NCBI GenBank assembly: GCA_002725175.2
Contig: PBQX02000065.1
Location: forward strand, 1-15,711
Length of the DNA stretch: 15,711 bases
Direction of reading: 5' to 3'
Origin: CACKLF01 sp002725175
GTDB lineage: Bacteria; Pseudomonadota; Alphaproteobacteria; Rhodobacterales; Rhodobacteraceae
Shown here one piece after another: positions 8,444-15,604 of this stretch (positions within the stretch are counted from its first letter, which is position 1; each line of letters starts with the position of its first letter). The notes beneath the pieces are model-generated. The model did not search any database, was not told the DNA's origin, and saw nothing but the letters and a program-made list of their open reading frames with translations. The position numbers and the translations under genes are program-made.

Positions 8444-9307
8444 ATGTTACTGAATTTTTTTAAGAAGTTTCAAATCATATTTTTAGCAAGTTTAATATTT
8501 ATATTTACGTTACCTAATGTTTTGAGATCAGAAAATGTAAATTTGAGTACTGTTGTAGCCAATGTAAATGGTGAGGTTATAACCCTTGCACATTTAATGG
8601 CAGAGGTATCAAATTTGTCACCAGAATATTTGGAGCTAAGTGATGAATATCTTTTTGAGAATGTGTTAGAGCAGTTAATTAATAAACTTTTGCTTTCAGA
8701 GTTATTAGAGAACGAAAATTTAGGCACAAAAACTTTGATTGAAAATAACCAAAGGGCCATAAGAGCTTCTCAAACAGTAGATTCCCTTTTAGCTGACATT
8801 CCTAGTCATGAAGAACTAAAGATACTTTATGAAAAAACCATGGCGGCCTACTCGCCTGAAAAAGAGTATTCCGCATCTCATATTCTGTTAAGTACTGAGG
8901 ATGAGGCGGAAAATCTTGTTGAAAGAATTAATGAAGGGGAAAATTTTGCAAAGCTGGCAGCTGAATTTTCCATTGGTCCATCTTCTCCTAATGGTGGAAG
9001 TCTTGGATGGTTTGTAATTGGCCAAATGGTTCCTGAGTTTGAAGCGGCAGTTTTGTCTTTGGAATTAGGTATGGTTTCCCGTCCAATAAAGACGGAATTT
9101 GGGTGGCATATTATTAAGCTGGATGGTGAAAGGTTGCAGCCTCAACCAAATTTAGAAGAGTTAAGGCCTCAGCTAGAATTACAACTTAGACAAGATTTCC
9201 TAAATAGTAAATTAGATGAATTGAGGGATCTGTCCGATATTAATTATTTTGAAACCAATATTGATAAAGCTGTAATAAAGGAGATTAAAATGCTATTTTC
9301 TCAGTAG
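8444..9307 (+). CDS. Exported parvulin-type peptidyl-prolyl cis-trans isomerase (PpiC/SurA-like)
   Basis: The 287-residue product begins with a basic stretch and a hydrophobic segment (about residues 9-27), a signal peptide or membrane anchor. No lipobox Cys is visible and no obvious AXA cleavage site, so an uncleaved anchor is possible. The N-terminal chaperone-like helices (about 35-125) are followed by a parvulin domain (about 140-230) with SASHILL, GGSLGWFVIGQMVPEFEAAV and TEFGWHIIKLDGE, the standard motif set. A helical tail of about 50 residues ends the protein. The expected role is folding of exported proteins in the periplasm. ATG 8444 has only a weak upstream AAGA. Gene order secA (divergent), isomerase, argJ, mutT is the alphaproteobacterial pattern. 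Confidence 0.9.
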   Translation: MLLNFFKKFQIIFLASLIFIFTLPNVLRSENVNLSTVVANVNGEVITLAHLMAEVSNLSPEYLELSDEYLFENVLEQLINKLLLSELLENENLGTKTLIENNQRAIRASQTVDSLLADIPSHEELKILYEKTMAAYSPEKEYSASHILLSTEDEAENLVERINEGENFAKLAAEFSIGPSSPNGGSLGWFVIGQMVPEFEAAVLSLELGMVSRPIKTEFGWHIIKLDGERLQPQPNLEELRPQLELQLRQDFLNSKLDELRDLSDINYFETNIDKAVIKEIKMLFSQ

Positions 9308-9325
9308 AGAAAGATAGAGGTATAT

Positions 9326-9352
9326 ATGGAAAATACGGTTTTAAAAAAATAA
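9326..9352 (+). other. Eight-codon frame with slippery sequence in front of argJ
   Basis: AGAGG (9316-9320) is ideally placed before ATG 9326. That ATG opens a short frame reading MENTVLKK and then TAA (9350-9352). Its last codons, GTT TTA AAA AAA, contain T-TTA-AAA and A-AAA-AAA in the correct phase for a -1 ribosomal slip, within a run of seven A. A -1 slip, or one extra A, would continue directly into the argJ frame as IND followed by the argJ reading. Whether this is a leader peptide, a frameshift start or an error in the sequence cannot be decided here. Confidence 0.4.
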
Positions 9353-9369
9353 ATGACTTGGAAGATGAA

Positions 9370-10641
9370 TTGGCACTCTTAAAGAAAAATAAAAATCCTA
9401 TACCCTCTTTTATTAGAAATTATACTTTTCCTCATGGGATGAAGATTGAGGGTGTAAATTTCTCTGCTTTATGCGCTTCAATAAAATCCGACAAGAAGCT
9501 TGACCTAACTCTAATCGAAATAAGGGAAGGGGCTAGCTTATCTGGAGTTTTCACTACATCCCAAACCCGTTCCTCGCCAGTTAGGTGGTGTGAAGACATA
9601 TTTGGTAGAAGAAAGAATAAGACACTTTCTGGAAAATCAGCCATCTTAGTAAACTCTGGAAATTCAAATACCTTCACTGGGGAGTTAGGTAAAAGAGCAG
9701 TGGAAAAGTCAGTTGAAACTGTGTCCAAAAATTTAGGTTGTGAGAAAGAAAATGTTTTTGTTGCATCCACCGGAGTTATTGGAGAAATTCTCCCGGTTGA
9801 CAAAATTATTAGTAAAGTTCCAGACTTATGCGAAAAACTTTCTCCTAATAGCATATCACAGTCTGCTGAGGCGATTATGACTACTGATACTTTTCCTAAG
9901 GGTGTTTGTGCTAATGTAATGATTGGAGGACAGAAGGTATCAATTGTAGGTATAGCTAAGGGTTCAGGAATGATATCGCCAGATATGGCAACAATGCTTG
10001 GGTTTATTTTTACCGATATTTCAATTAACGAAGAGTTATTGCAGGAAAGTTTGCATAAGTCCGTAAATCAAACCTTTAATAATATTAGTGTTGATAGTGA
10101 TACCTCTACTTCAGACACAGTAATTTTAGCAGCTACAGGTACAGTTCCAGGATTACATATTTCTAAGTCAGAAGATGATGGGTATTCAGAATTCCTGGAA
10201 GCTTTAACCTCTGTTATGAAAGAATTGAGCCACTTGATTGTTAAAGATGGAGAAGGGGCTACAAAGTTTATAGAGATCAGAGTGTCAGGAGCTGTTAGTG
10301 ATTATTCTGCGAAAAAAGTATGCCAATCGATAGCAAATTCACCACTTGTCAAGACAGCCGCTTCAGGAGAGGATCCGAATTGGGGACGAATTATTATGGC
10401 TATTGGAAAGTCGGGAGAATCAGTTGAGAGAGACAAGATTACTATTAAATTTGGCGAAATTCTTGTGACTGAAAAAGGTGCTGTTGCATCAACATATTCA
10501 GAGGATCTGGGAGCAAGGTACATGAAAAGAGATGAACTTATTATAGATGTTGATTTGAACATGGGTGAATCTAATGCTATTTTTTGGACGTGCGATTTTT
10601 CAGGTGAATATGTTTCTATTAATGCAGATTATAGATCGTGA
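9370..10641 (+). CDS. argJ: Glutamate N-acetyltransferase (ornithine acetyltransferase) ArgJ
   Basis: ArgJ transfers acetyl from N-acetylornithine to glutamate in the cyclic arginine pathway; some members also use acetyl-CoA. From TTG 9370 it has 423 residues. Signatures are VNSGNSNTFTG (94-104), STGVIGE with the oxyanion-hole T134-G135, and KGSGMISPDMATML (197-210). In the last motif T208 is the expected self-cleavage site and nucleophile of the beta chain. DGEGATKF and SGEDPNWGRI complete the family pattern. The frame has no ATG near the N-terminus. TTG 9370 has GGAAG five bases upstream and puts the N-terminus where the family begins; TTG 9358 is four codons earlier without a ribosome site. 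A further alternative is frameshifted entry from ATG 9326. It lies about 60 bases after the isomerase gene, and its TGA overlaps the next start. Confidence 0.95.
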   Translation: MALLKKNKNPIPSFIRNYTFPHGMKIEGVNFSALCASIKSDKKLDLTLIEIREGASLSGVFTTSQTRSSPVRWCEDIFGRRKNKTLSGKSAILVNSGNSNTFTGELGKRAVEKSVETVSKNLGCEKENVFVASTGVIGEILPVDKIISKVPDLCEKLSPNSISQSAEAIMTTDTFPKGVCANVMIGGQKVSIVGIAKGSGMISPDMATMLGFIFTDISINEELLQESLHKSVNQTFNNISVDSDTSTSDTVILAATGTVPGLHISKSEDDGYSEFLEALTSVMKELSHLIVKDGEGATKFIEIRVSGAVSDYSAKKVCQSIANSPLVKTAASGEDPNWGRIIMAIGKSGESVERDKITIKFGEILVTEKGAVASTYSEDLGARYMKRDELIIDVDLNMGESNAIFWTCDFSGEYVSINADYRS

Positions 10642-11039
10642 TAATTCAGAATGTGGCAATAGGAGCATTAGTAGATCCAGAAGGGAGAGTTCTTCTTACA
10701 AGGAGGTCAGAAAGAAATAGTGTAATGCCCAATTTTTGGGAGTTCCCAGGGGGGAAAATTCTGCCTAAAGAGCTGCCTGAGGAAGCGCTTGTGCGGGAGC
10801 TCAGAGAAGAACTTTCAATAGAGACTTGGGATAGTTGCTTAGCCCCTGTTACATTTGTTAGTCACAGTTACAAGGACTTTCATGTAATCTTGTTCTTATT
10901 TATTTGTCGCAGATGGGATGGGGTAATTTTTCCTAAAGAGGGGCAGAAGTTTTCTTGGGTAAAAAAAAATGAATTGAGAGATTATAAAATGCCAGAGGCA
11001 AACTCATACTTAGTGGCCATTTTAAGAGATTGGATTTAA
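10638..11039 (+). CDS. mutT: Nudix hydrolase of the MutT (8-oxo-dGTP diphosphatase) type
   Basis: The 133-residue protein is about the length of E. coli MutT. Its Nudix box spans residues 39-61: G39, E45, R53-E54-L55, E57-E58, I61, preceded by NFWEFPGGK as in MutT. The one departure is S60 where the box normally has Gly; the metal-binding Glu residues are intact. The expected role is hydrolysing oxidised dGTP to keep it out of DNA; other nucleotide substrates are possible. The GTG start overlaps the argJ stop as GTGA, indicating translational coupling. The argJ-mutT pair downstream of the isomerase is typical of alphaproteobacteria and supports the assignment. Confidence 0.87.
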   Translation: MIIQNVAIGALVDPEGRVLLTRRSERNSVMPNFWEFPGGKILPKELPEEALVRELREELSIETWDSCLAPVTFVSHSYKDFHVILFLFICRRWDGVIFPKEGQKFSWVKKNELRDYKMPEANSYLVAILRDWI

Positions 11040-11105
11040 AATATACATTTTTGAAAATGGTCGCTCTAGTAGTATTTTTTTGTAAATTTTGGAAAGAATG
11101 GAACT

Positions 11106-12686
11106 TTGAGGAATAAATTAATACAAGAAATAAAAGATTACTACAGAGTGGTGAAAAGTCGTCGCATTGAATCATTATTTTTGGAGAAGAATAGGTTCAA
11201 GAAATTCAGCAGAGAAGCTTCTGGAATATTTTTAGATTTTTCAAAAACGAATATAGATAATGTTCAATTAGATTTACTAATGAAACTTCTTTCAAATAGT
11301 TCATTTTCTACTGCTCGTGAAAATTTATTTGAGGGAAGAAAGATAAATTATACAGAAGGCAAGCCCGCCCTGCATACTAGTATTAGATCTCCATTACAGC
11401 CCATTCTGGTAGGTAACAAAAATGTTGCGGAAGAGCTCCTTTCGGAGCAAAATAAAATGATCGAATTTTGTGACCGGGTACAATCTGGTTCAATAGTAAG
11501 TGCTACCGGAAAACGATTCACAGATGTTGTAAATATTGGCATAGGCGGTTCACAACTAGGCCCTGAGATGGTCATCAATGCGCTCAAAACTTCAAAAAAT
11601 CTGCTAAATATTCATTTTCTTTCTAATATAGATCCATCAAATCTAATTGATGTTCTTGACAACTTGAATCCTGAAACAACCTTATTTGTTGTAGTTTCGA
11701 AGAGTTTTAATACCTTGGAAACTTTAAAGAATGCTACCTCTGTAGAAAAATGGTTGCGAGAGCATTTAAAATCTGGAGTTTCCGTTCAAAAACACTTTGT
11801 TGCAGTCCTATCAGACACACATAAAATAGAAAATTTTTCGTTTCAATTTGGCTATAAATTCAAAATCCATGATTTTATTGGTGGAAGGTATTCTTTCTGG
11901 GGAGTAGCTGGAATATCAATAATGTTAGGGTTAGGTGTGGATAATTTTAATAAGATCTTAGCGGGTGGCGCGAGTATGGATAGGCATTTTCGTCATAGTG
12001 AGGTGGATAAAAATTTACCTGCTTTGCTTGGATTAATTGGTGTATGGCATTCCTCTTTTTGTAATTATACCAATCTAGCCATTATCCCATATGAAAGCAG
12101 ATTAGAATTTTTTCCAAGGTATATTCAACAGTTGCAGATGGAAAGTAATGGGAAAAATTCTTCAAGATACAGCGAGACAGTTTCAGGCTTAATGAGCCCT
12201 GTGGTTTGGGGAGATATAGGAACAAACAGTCAGCACTCTTTTTTCCAGTACCTGCATCAGGGAACACATACAGTTCCAATTGAGTTCATAGTCGGCAGAT
12301 CTAGTTCCGTAGGTTTAGATGAAGAACATCATGATTTGCTTAAATTAAACTGCGTTGCGCAATCTGAGGCTTTAATGTCAGGAAATAGTGATAATGAAGA
12401 ATCTTCACCCATGTCTATTGAAGGAAACAAGCCGTCGATAACTTTGATTTACGATAAACTTGATCCGTTCACTTTAGGAGCATTGGTTGCGTTATATGAG
12501 CATAAGGTTTTTGTAGAAGGAATTTTATTAGGTATTAATTCATTTGACCAATTTGGGGTTGAGCTTGGAAAGAGTTTGGCAAAAAAATATATGAGTGACT
12601 TGTACTCTAATAGTTTGTTTAGCAGAAAAAATTCTAACCTTAGTAAGGATTTGCTAAGGCAACTTTTTAAAGATAAAAATGGATAA
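11106..12686 (+). CDS. pgi: Glucose-6-phosphate isomerase
   Basis: Pgi interconverts glucose-6-phosphate and fructose-6-phosphate in the cytosol. The 526 residues hold all key motifs: GIGGSQLGPEM (145-155), SKSFNTLET (198-206) for phosphate binding, GGRYSFWG (259-266), QMESNGK with catalytic E346, TNSQHSFFQYLHQGT with H377, and YEHKVFVEG with K467. The distance E346-H377 equals that of the catalytic pair in animal enzymes. The first glycine motif has Gln where Asp is usual. Only TTG 11106 is available as start: TAG closes the frame at 11070 and there is no in-frame ATG nearby; GGAAAG lies about nine bases upstream. A tiny ATG-GAA-CTT-TGA frame (11098-11109) ends overlapping this start. It is 66 bases after mutT and overlaps rluA by eight bases. 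Confidence 0.97.
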   Translation: MRNKLIQEIKDYYRVVKSRRIESLFLEKNRFKKFSREASGIFLDFSKTNIDNVQLDLLMKLLSNSSFSTARENLFEGRKINYTEGKPALHTSIRSPLQPILVGNKNVAEELLSEQNKMIEFCDRVQSGSIVSATGKRFTDVVNIGIGGSQLGPEMVINALKTSKNLLNIHFLSNIDPSNLIDVLDNLNPETTLFVVVSKSFNTLETLKNATSVEKWLREHLKSGVSVQKHFVAVLSDTHKIENFSFQFGYKFKIHDFIGGRYSFWGVAGISIMLGLGVDNFNKILAGGASMDRHFRHSEVDKNLPALLGLIGVWHSSFCNYTNLAIIPYESRLEFFPRYIQQLQMESNGKNSSRYSETVSGLMSPVVWGDIGTNSQHSFFQYLHQGTHTVPIEFIVGRSSSVGLDEEHHDLLKLNCVAQSEALMSGNSDNEESSPMSIEGNKPSITLIYDKLDPFTLGALVALYEHKVFVEGILLGINSFDQFGVELGKSLAKKYMSDLYSNSLFSRKNSNLSKDLLRQLFKDKNG

Positions 12687-13380
12687 TTTTTTTTATGATC
12701 CTCCTCATGGGAGAGTAAAGATATTATTTGAGGATGACGATTTTGTTGCTGTCGATAAGCCTTCTGGTTTGTTAACGGTGCCAGGAAAAGATCTCCGTCA
12801 TAAAGATTCAATGTTAAGTAGGCTGCAGAAAGATTTTCCGAACATTTCCGTTATTCACAGGTTAGACATGGATACTTCTGGTATTGTTTTATTCGCAAAA
12901 AACAAAACTTCTCAAATTCTAGTATCAAAGCAATTCTCAGAAAGGTTAGTGAAGAAATTTTATGTTGCACGGGTTTTAGGACAAATAATGAAATTGTCTG
13001 GCACAATAGTTATTCCCTTAGCCAAAGATTGGCCGCGAAGACCTTTACAAAAAGTTTGCAGAAAATATGGAAAATTCGCAAAGACGCGTTGGAGATTGCT
13101 TGAAAGTTTTAGTGATCCCAAAGGTCGTATGTTTTCTAATCTTTTAATTCAACCAATCACAGGACGAACCCACCAAATCAGGATCCATTTTAAGGAAATT
13201 GGGTTTCCAATTATTGGAGATAATTTTTACGGAAACAAATATTGTAAAGCCATTGGTAGAAGGCTTAATTTGCATGCTTACTCTCTTAAATTTTATCATG
13301 CTGGTAGAGGATGTTATCTTAGACTGACAACTCTTGATGAGAACTCACATTCACTCTGTGAACCAAATTTTGTAATGTAA
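12679..13380 (+). CDS. rluA: RluA-family pseudouridine synthase
   Basis: The 233-residue protein resembles RluA more than RluC/RluD. It has no S4 domain, is of RluA length (E. coli about 219), and carries KPSGLLTVPG (27-36), HRLDMDTSG with catalytic D63, DWPRRPLQKVC and ITGRTHQIRIH. E. coli RluA modifies U746 of 23S rRNA and U32 of several tRNAs; the same targets are likely but not shown. The C-terminal LHAYSLKF follows the usual pattern. ATG 12679 lies inside the last codons of pgi, an eight-base overlap that implies coupled translation. The next gene starts 17 bases after the stop. Confidence 0.9.
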   Translation: MDNFFYDPPHGRVKILFEDDDFVAVDKPSGLLTVPGKDLRHKDSMLSRLQKDFPNISVIHRLDMDTSGIVLFAKNKTSQILVSKQFSERLVKKFYVARVLGQIMKLSGTIVIPLAKDWPRRPLQKVCRKYGKFAKTRWRLLESFSDPKGRMFSNLLIQPITGRTHQIRIHFKEIGFPIIGDNFYGNKYCKAIGRRLNLHAYSLKFYHAGRGCYLRLTTLDENSHSLCEPNFVM

Positions 13381-13397
13381 AACATAGGAATATTAGG

Positions 13398-14162
13398 GTG
13401 GAAAATTTTAGAAGTGAAAAAATTGATATAGCTAGAGGTTTTTCTATTTTAGCAATGGTTTTTTACCATTTTTGCTGGGACCTAGGAGAGTTTGGCATCT
13501 TAGATAGTACTCAAATCAATTCTGGAGGATGGAGACTGTTCGCTCAGTTAATTGGGAGCACATTCTTATTTATCTCTGGCCTAAGTTTTTGGTTGTACTA
13601 TCGTTTTGGTAGAAGTAGGCAAAAGTTTTTTTATAGAGTTGTAAAGTTAATAGTCGCATCACTTTTTGTATCTTTTGGTACCGCTTTCGCTTATGGAGAT
13701 TATTTTGTTTTCTTCGGAATTTTACATCTACTCGCATTTTGCACCTTATTTGCGACAATAATTTGCAGACTGCCTGTAATATGGTTATTGATTTTAACAG
13801 TTTTCGTTGGGTTTGCTGCGAATTATATTTCTTTTGAAAGTTTTAGCTCCAGATTTTTCGCATGGACGGGGCTCTATGGGGGATATGTAGGTACTGTAGA
13901 CTTTTATCCTTTTTTTCCTTGGGCCAGCCCTTATATTTTAGGACTTGTGTTTGGAAAAATATTATATGGAAGAAATTTTCAAGGTAGCGAAAAAACTGAG
14001 ACAAATTTCAAAAATGTCAATAATCGATATTATGAGCATGCAAATTTAGGGAAAGCCCTAAAAGGAGTCTTGATTTTTTTATCGTCCTATTCCCTTTATA
14101 TTTATCTAATACATCAACCTATTTTATTTGGCGGTATAATAGTTTTTTTGAAATACTTTTAG
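13398..14162 (+). CDS. DUF1624 / HGSNAT-like multi-pass membrane acyltransferase
   Basis: A 254-residue inner-membrane protein with about seven hydrophobic segments (approximately 13-30, 45-68, 82-100, 103-122, 126-146, 172-188, 225-250). The beginning, RSEKIDIARGFSILAMVFYH, and the FYHFCWDL segment match the DUF1624 family (COG3503), related to heparan-alpha-glucosaminide N-acetyltransferase. FFPWASPYILGLVFGK and the C-terminal YSLYIYLIHQP are also typical. Relatives are thought to move acyl groups across the membrane onto sugars; the substrate here is unknown. The start is GTG 13398 with TAGGA about eight bases upstream. It is the last gene of the plus-strand run, 17 bases behind rluA, and its stop is separated by two bases from the stop of the convergent reductase gene. 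Confidence 0.85.
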   Translation: MENFRSEKIDIARGFSILAMVFYHFCWDLGEFGILDSTQINSGGWRLFAQLIGSTFLFISGLSFWLYYRFGRSRQKFFYRVVKLIVASLFVSFGTAFAYGDYFVFFGILHLLAFCTLFATIICRLPVIWLLILTVFVGFAANYISFESFSSRFFAWTGLYGGYVGTVDFYPFFPWASPYILGLVFGKILYGRNFQGSEKTETNFKNVNNRYYEHANLGKALKGVLIFLSSYSLYIYLIHQPILFGGIIVFLKYF

Positions 14163-14164
14163 GG

Positions 14165-15160
14165 TTAAAGTAGAGAGTTAATTGAATCAACTAAGTTTGT
14201 ATTAATTTCTCTTGGGCCAGAATCCAGTCGGTTCTTATGTCGCCTTTCTCCAGGTATACGTGCGCCCTTAATTGATGAGAGGCGTGAATAGAAGTCTTTC
14301 ACATGTTTAGACCAGCCGCTTCCCCCAATTATTTCTGGGGAAAGAGCAATTATTATTTCTCCTCCTTGAGGAGGACCTCCATCTCCATTATCATTTTCTT
14401 TAGCCTCGTAGCTAAAATTTTCCCCAGTCACTCCGGCAGCCAATAGCTCAACCATTAGAGCTATTGCAGAGCCTTTGTAACCTCCAAACGGCAATAAAAC
14501 GCCTTCCAATATTTTCTTTGGATCATCTGTTAGTTTACCATCTCCATCTAAGCCAGTTCCTAAAGGAACTTTCTTTTCATCCCTAGCAGCTATTTGTACT
14601 TCTCCTTGAGCCATCGCTGCGGTAGCCATGTCGTAGACTATTGGATTTTTGCCAGGTATAGGATAGGCAAAAGCTATTGGATTAGTTCCAAAAAAAGGGG
14701 TGTTGCCTCCTGCTGGAGCAACTGAAGGCATATATGCAGTACAGGCTATTCCAACCAAATTATTTTCAGCTAGATACTCAACCTCAGGCCATAATGCTGC
14801 AAAGTGATGAATTTCGGTGAGTGACAATACTCCAACCCCTAGCTTCTTTGTGATTTGAACAATTTCTTTCAAGCCCATTTCTTGCGCCAATGGGGCAAAA
14901 CAGTTATTTCCCGAAACTTTTAAAATATTGGGAGTAATTTTCTTTATAACTGGCAGAGCATCGCCTTTTACCTTCCCACTTCGTAGAGCTTTTACATACC
15001 CTGGTATCCTAAATAATCCATGTGAGTGGGAACCATCCCTTTCAGCTGACTGGACAATTTTCGCTAAAGCATTTGCATTTGATTCATTGCAGCCATTCTT
15101 AATCATTACTTTATAGGCGAGCTCAAAAATTTCTTGAAGTGTAAAGCTGGTTGTAGTCAT
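14165..15160 (-). CDS. dpkA: Delta1-piperideine-2-carboxylate / delta1-pyrroline-2-carboxylate reductase (Ldh2/malate dehydrogenase-like family)
   Basis: The 331-residue protein belongs to the NAD(P)H-dependent Ldh_2 family (ureidoglycolate, malate/L-lactate and DpkA-type enzymes). RDGSHSHGLFRIPGYV (41-56, catalytic His H47), IHHFAALWPEVE (117-128), FGTNPIAFAYP (157-167), QGEVQIAARDEKKVPLGTG (185-203) and LLPFGGYKGSAIALMVELLAAG (222-243) resemble DpkA of Pseudomonas more than the malate enzymes. DpkA reduces the cyclic imines formed from D-lysine or D-proline and cis-hydroxyproline breakdown, yielding L-pipecolate or L-proline. Length is close to the family's 335-345. ATG 15160 has a strong GAGAGGT site seven bases upstream. 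The subfamily choice rests on remembered sequence likeness; a different imino- or keto-acid substrate is possible. Confidence 0.85.
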   Translation of the reverse strand: MTTTSFTLQEIFELAYKVMIKNGCNESNANALAKIVQSAERDGSHSHGLFRIPGYVKALRSGKVKGDALPVIKKITPNILKVSGNNCFAPLAQEMGLKEIVQITKKLGVGVLSLTEIHHFAALWPEVEYLAENNLVGIACTAYMPSVAPAGGNTPFFGTNPIAFAYPIPGKNPIVYDMATAAMAQGEVQIAARDEKKVPLGTGLDGDGKLTDDPKKILEGVLLPFGGYKGSAIALMVELLAAGVTGENFSYEAKENDNGDGGPPQGGEIIIALSPEIIGGSGWSKHVKDFYSRLSSIKGARIPGERRHKNRLDSGPREINTNLVDSINSLL

Positions 15161-15184
15161 TTTTACCTCTCTTTTTTTTTACTA

Positions 15185-15241
15185 TTATGATGTTGGCCAC
15201 CCTGATTTCTCATCATGATATGCCATCAATATATCTAACAT
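15185..15241 (-). other. Possible 18-codon ORF between the small membrane protein and the reductase
   Basis: ATG 15241 opens MLDILMAYHDEKSGWPTS followed by TAA and, next, TAG. It fills most of the 88-base gap between the two genes. It has no clear ribosome site and I recognise no family. It may be a leader peptide, a gene remnant or chance. Confidence 0.2.
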
Positions 15242-15248
15242 ATAATGC

Positions 15249-15503
15249 TTAGTCACCATCTATATCTTCGGGTTTTGGTCTTTCCATCCATACAGTTATT
15301 TCTCCAAATGTCAGCCAATTGTAGATTAAAACAATAGGGATTAGCGTGAACGTAAAAACTAAGCTGTCATAGTAAACGCTAAAATTATTGAATAAACCAA
15401 AGTTCAATATTTCCAGCATTATACTTTCTATTATCAACCAAGCAATCGAAACAATGGTTAGAAGAGAAAGCACTCTACTGATATGATACTTTATTGTATC
15501 CAT
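15249..15503 (-). CDS. Small two-helix membrane protein, hypothetical
   Basis: I do not recognise this 84-residue protein. It has a short basic N-terminus, a hydrophobic segment at about 11-32 and a second at about 47-65. The second runs into NWLTFGEITVW and a hydrophilic acidic tail ending PEDIDGD, which fits two membrane helices with both ends on the same side. ATG 15503 is preceded by AAGGCAGAG at good spacing, and a TATAAT box lies about 50 bases upstream, supporting a real gene. The reductase gene follows on the same strand after 88 bases, so the two may share a transcript; a functional link is not shown. Confidence 0.65.
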   Translation of the reverse strand: MDTIKYHISRVLSLLTIVSIAWLIIESIMLEILNFGLFNNFSVYYDSLVFTFTLIPIVLIYNWLTFGEITVWMERPKPEDIDGD

Positions 15504-15549
15504 TTAACTCTGCCTTTAGTGTATTCCGCTAACGCACATTCATTTCGGC

Positions 15550-15555
15550 ATTATA
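15550..15555 (-). promoter_or_regulatory. Candidate -10 box for the small membrane protein gene
   Basis: The minus strand reads TTTCTTATATAATG, containing a perfect TATAAT about 47 bases before the ATG at 15503. At 17-base spacing the -35 position reads TCCACC, a poor match, so the promoter would be weak or activator-dependent. Confidence 0.4.
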
Positions 15556-15569
15556 TAAGAAAGGGTGCG

Positions 15570-15604
15570 TATGGTGGAGCCAAGGGGGAGCTAAACTCTC
15601 CATA
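15570..15604 (-). other. tRNA/tmRNA 3'-end-like sequence with inverted repeats
   Basis: On the minus strand this stretch ends in TGGCTCCACCA (15582-15572), as in the acceptor strand and CCA end of alanine tRNA or tmRNA. Before it lies a GGAG/CTCC hairpin with a seven-base loop (15601-15587), in the place of a T-arm but without the TTCRA loop consensus. TATGG (15570-15574) and CCATA (15600-15604) also form an inverted repeat. No D-arm or anticodon arm is seen further upstream, so this is not an intact tRNA. It lies within the 208-base gene-free stretch at the right end of the window, which otherwise shows only the -10 box. Confidence 0.3.

Noticed and set aside
9432..9854. A 140-codon minus-strand frame within argJ
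   Set aside because: It is antisense to ArgJ motifs and has no ribosome site or family features.
10752..10822. Nudix box Gly to Ser change as a sign of an inactive MutT
   Set aside because: The metal-binding Glu residues and the rest of the box are intact, so one conservative change does not show inactivity.
12449..12811. A 120-codon minus-strand frame across the pgi-rluA junction
   Set aside because: It is a shadow of two well-supported genes on the plus strand.
15587..15601. GGAG/CTCC hairpin as an intrinsic terminator
   Set aside because: The stem is only four base pairs and no T run follows on either strand.
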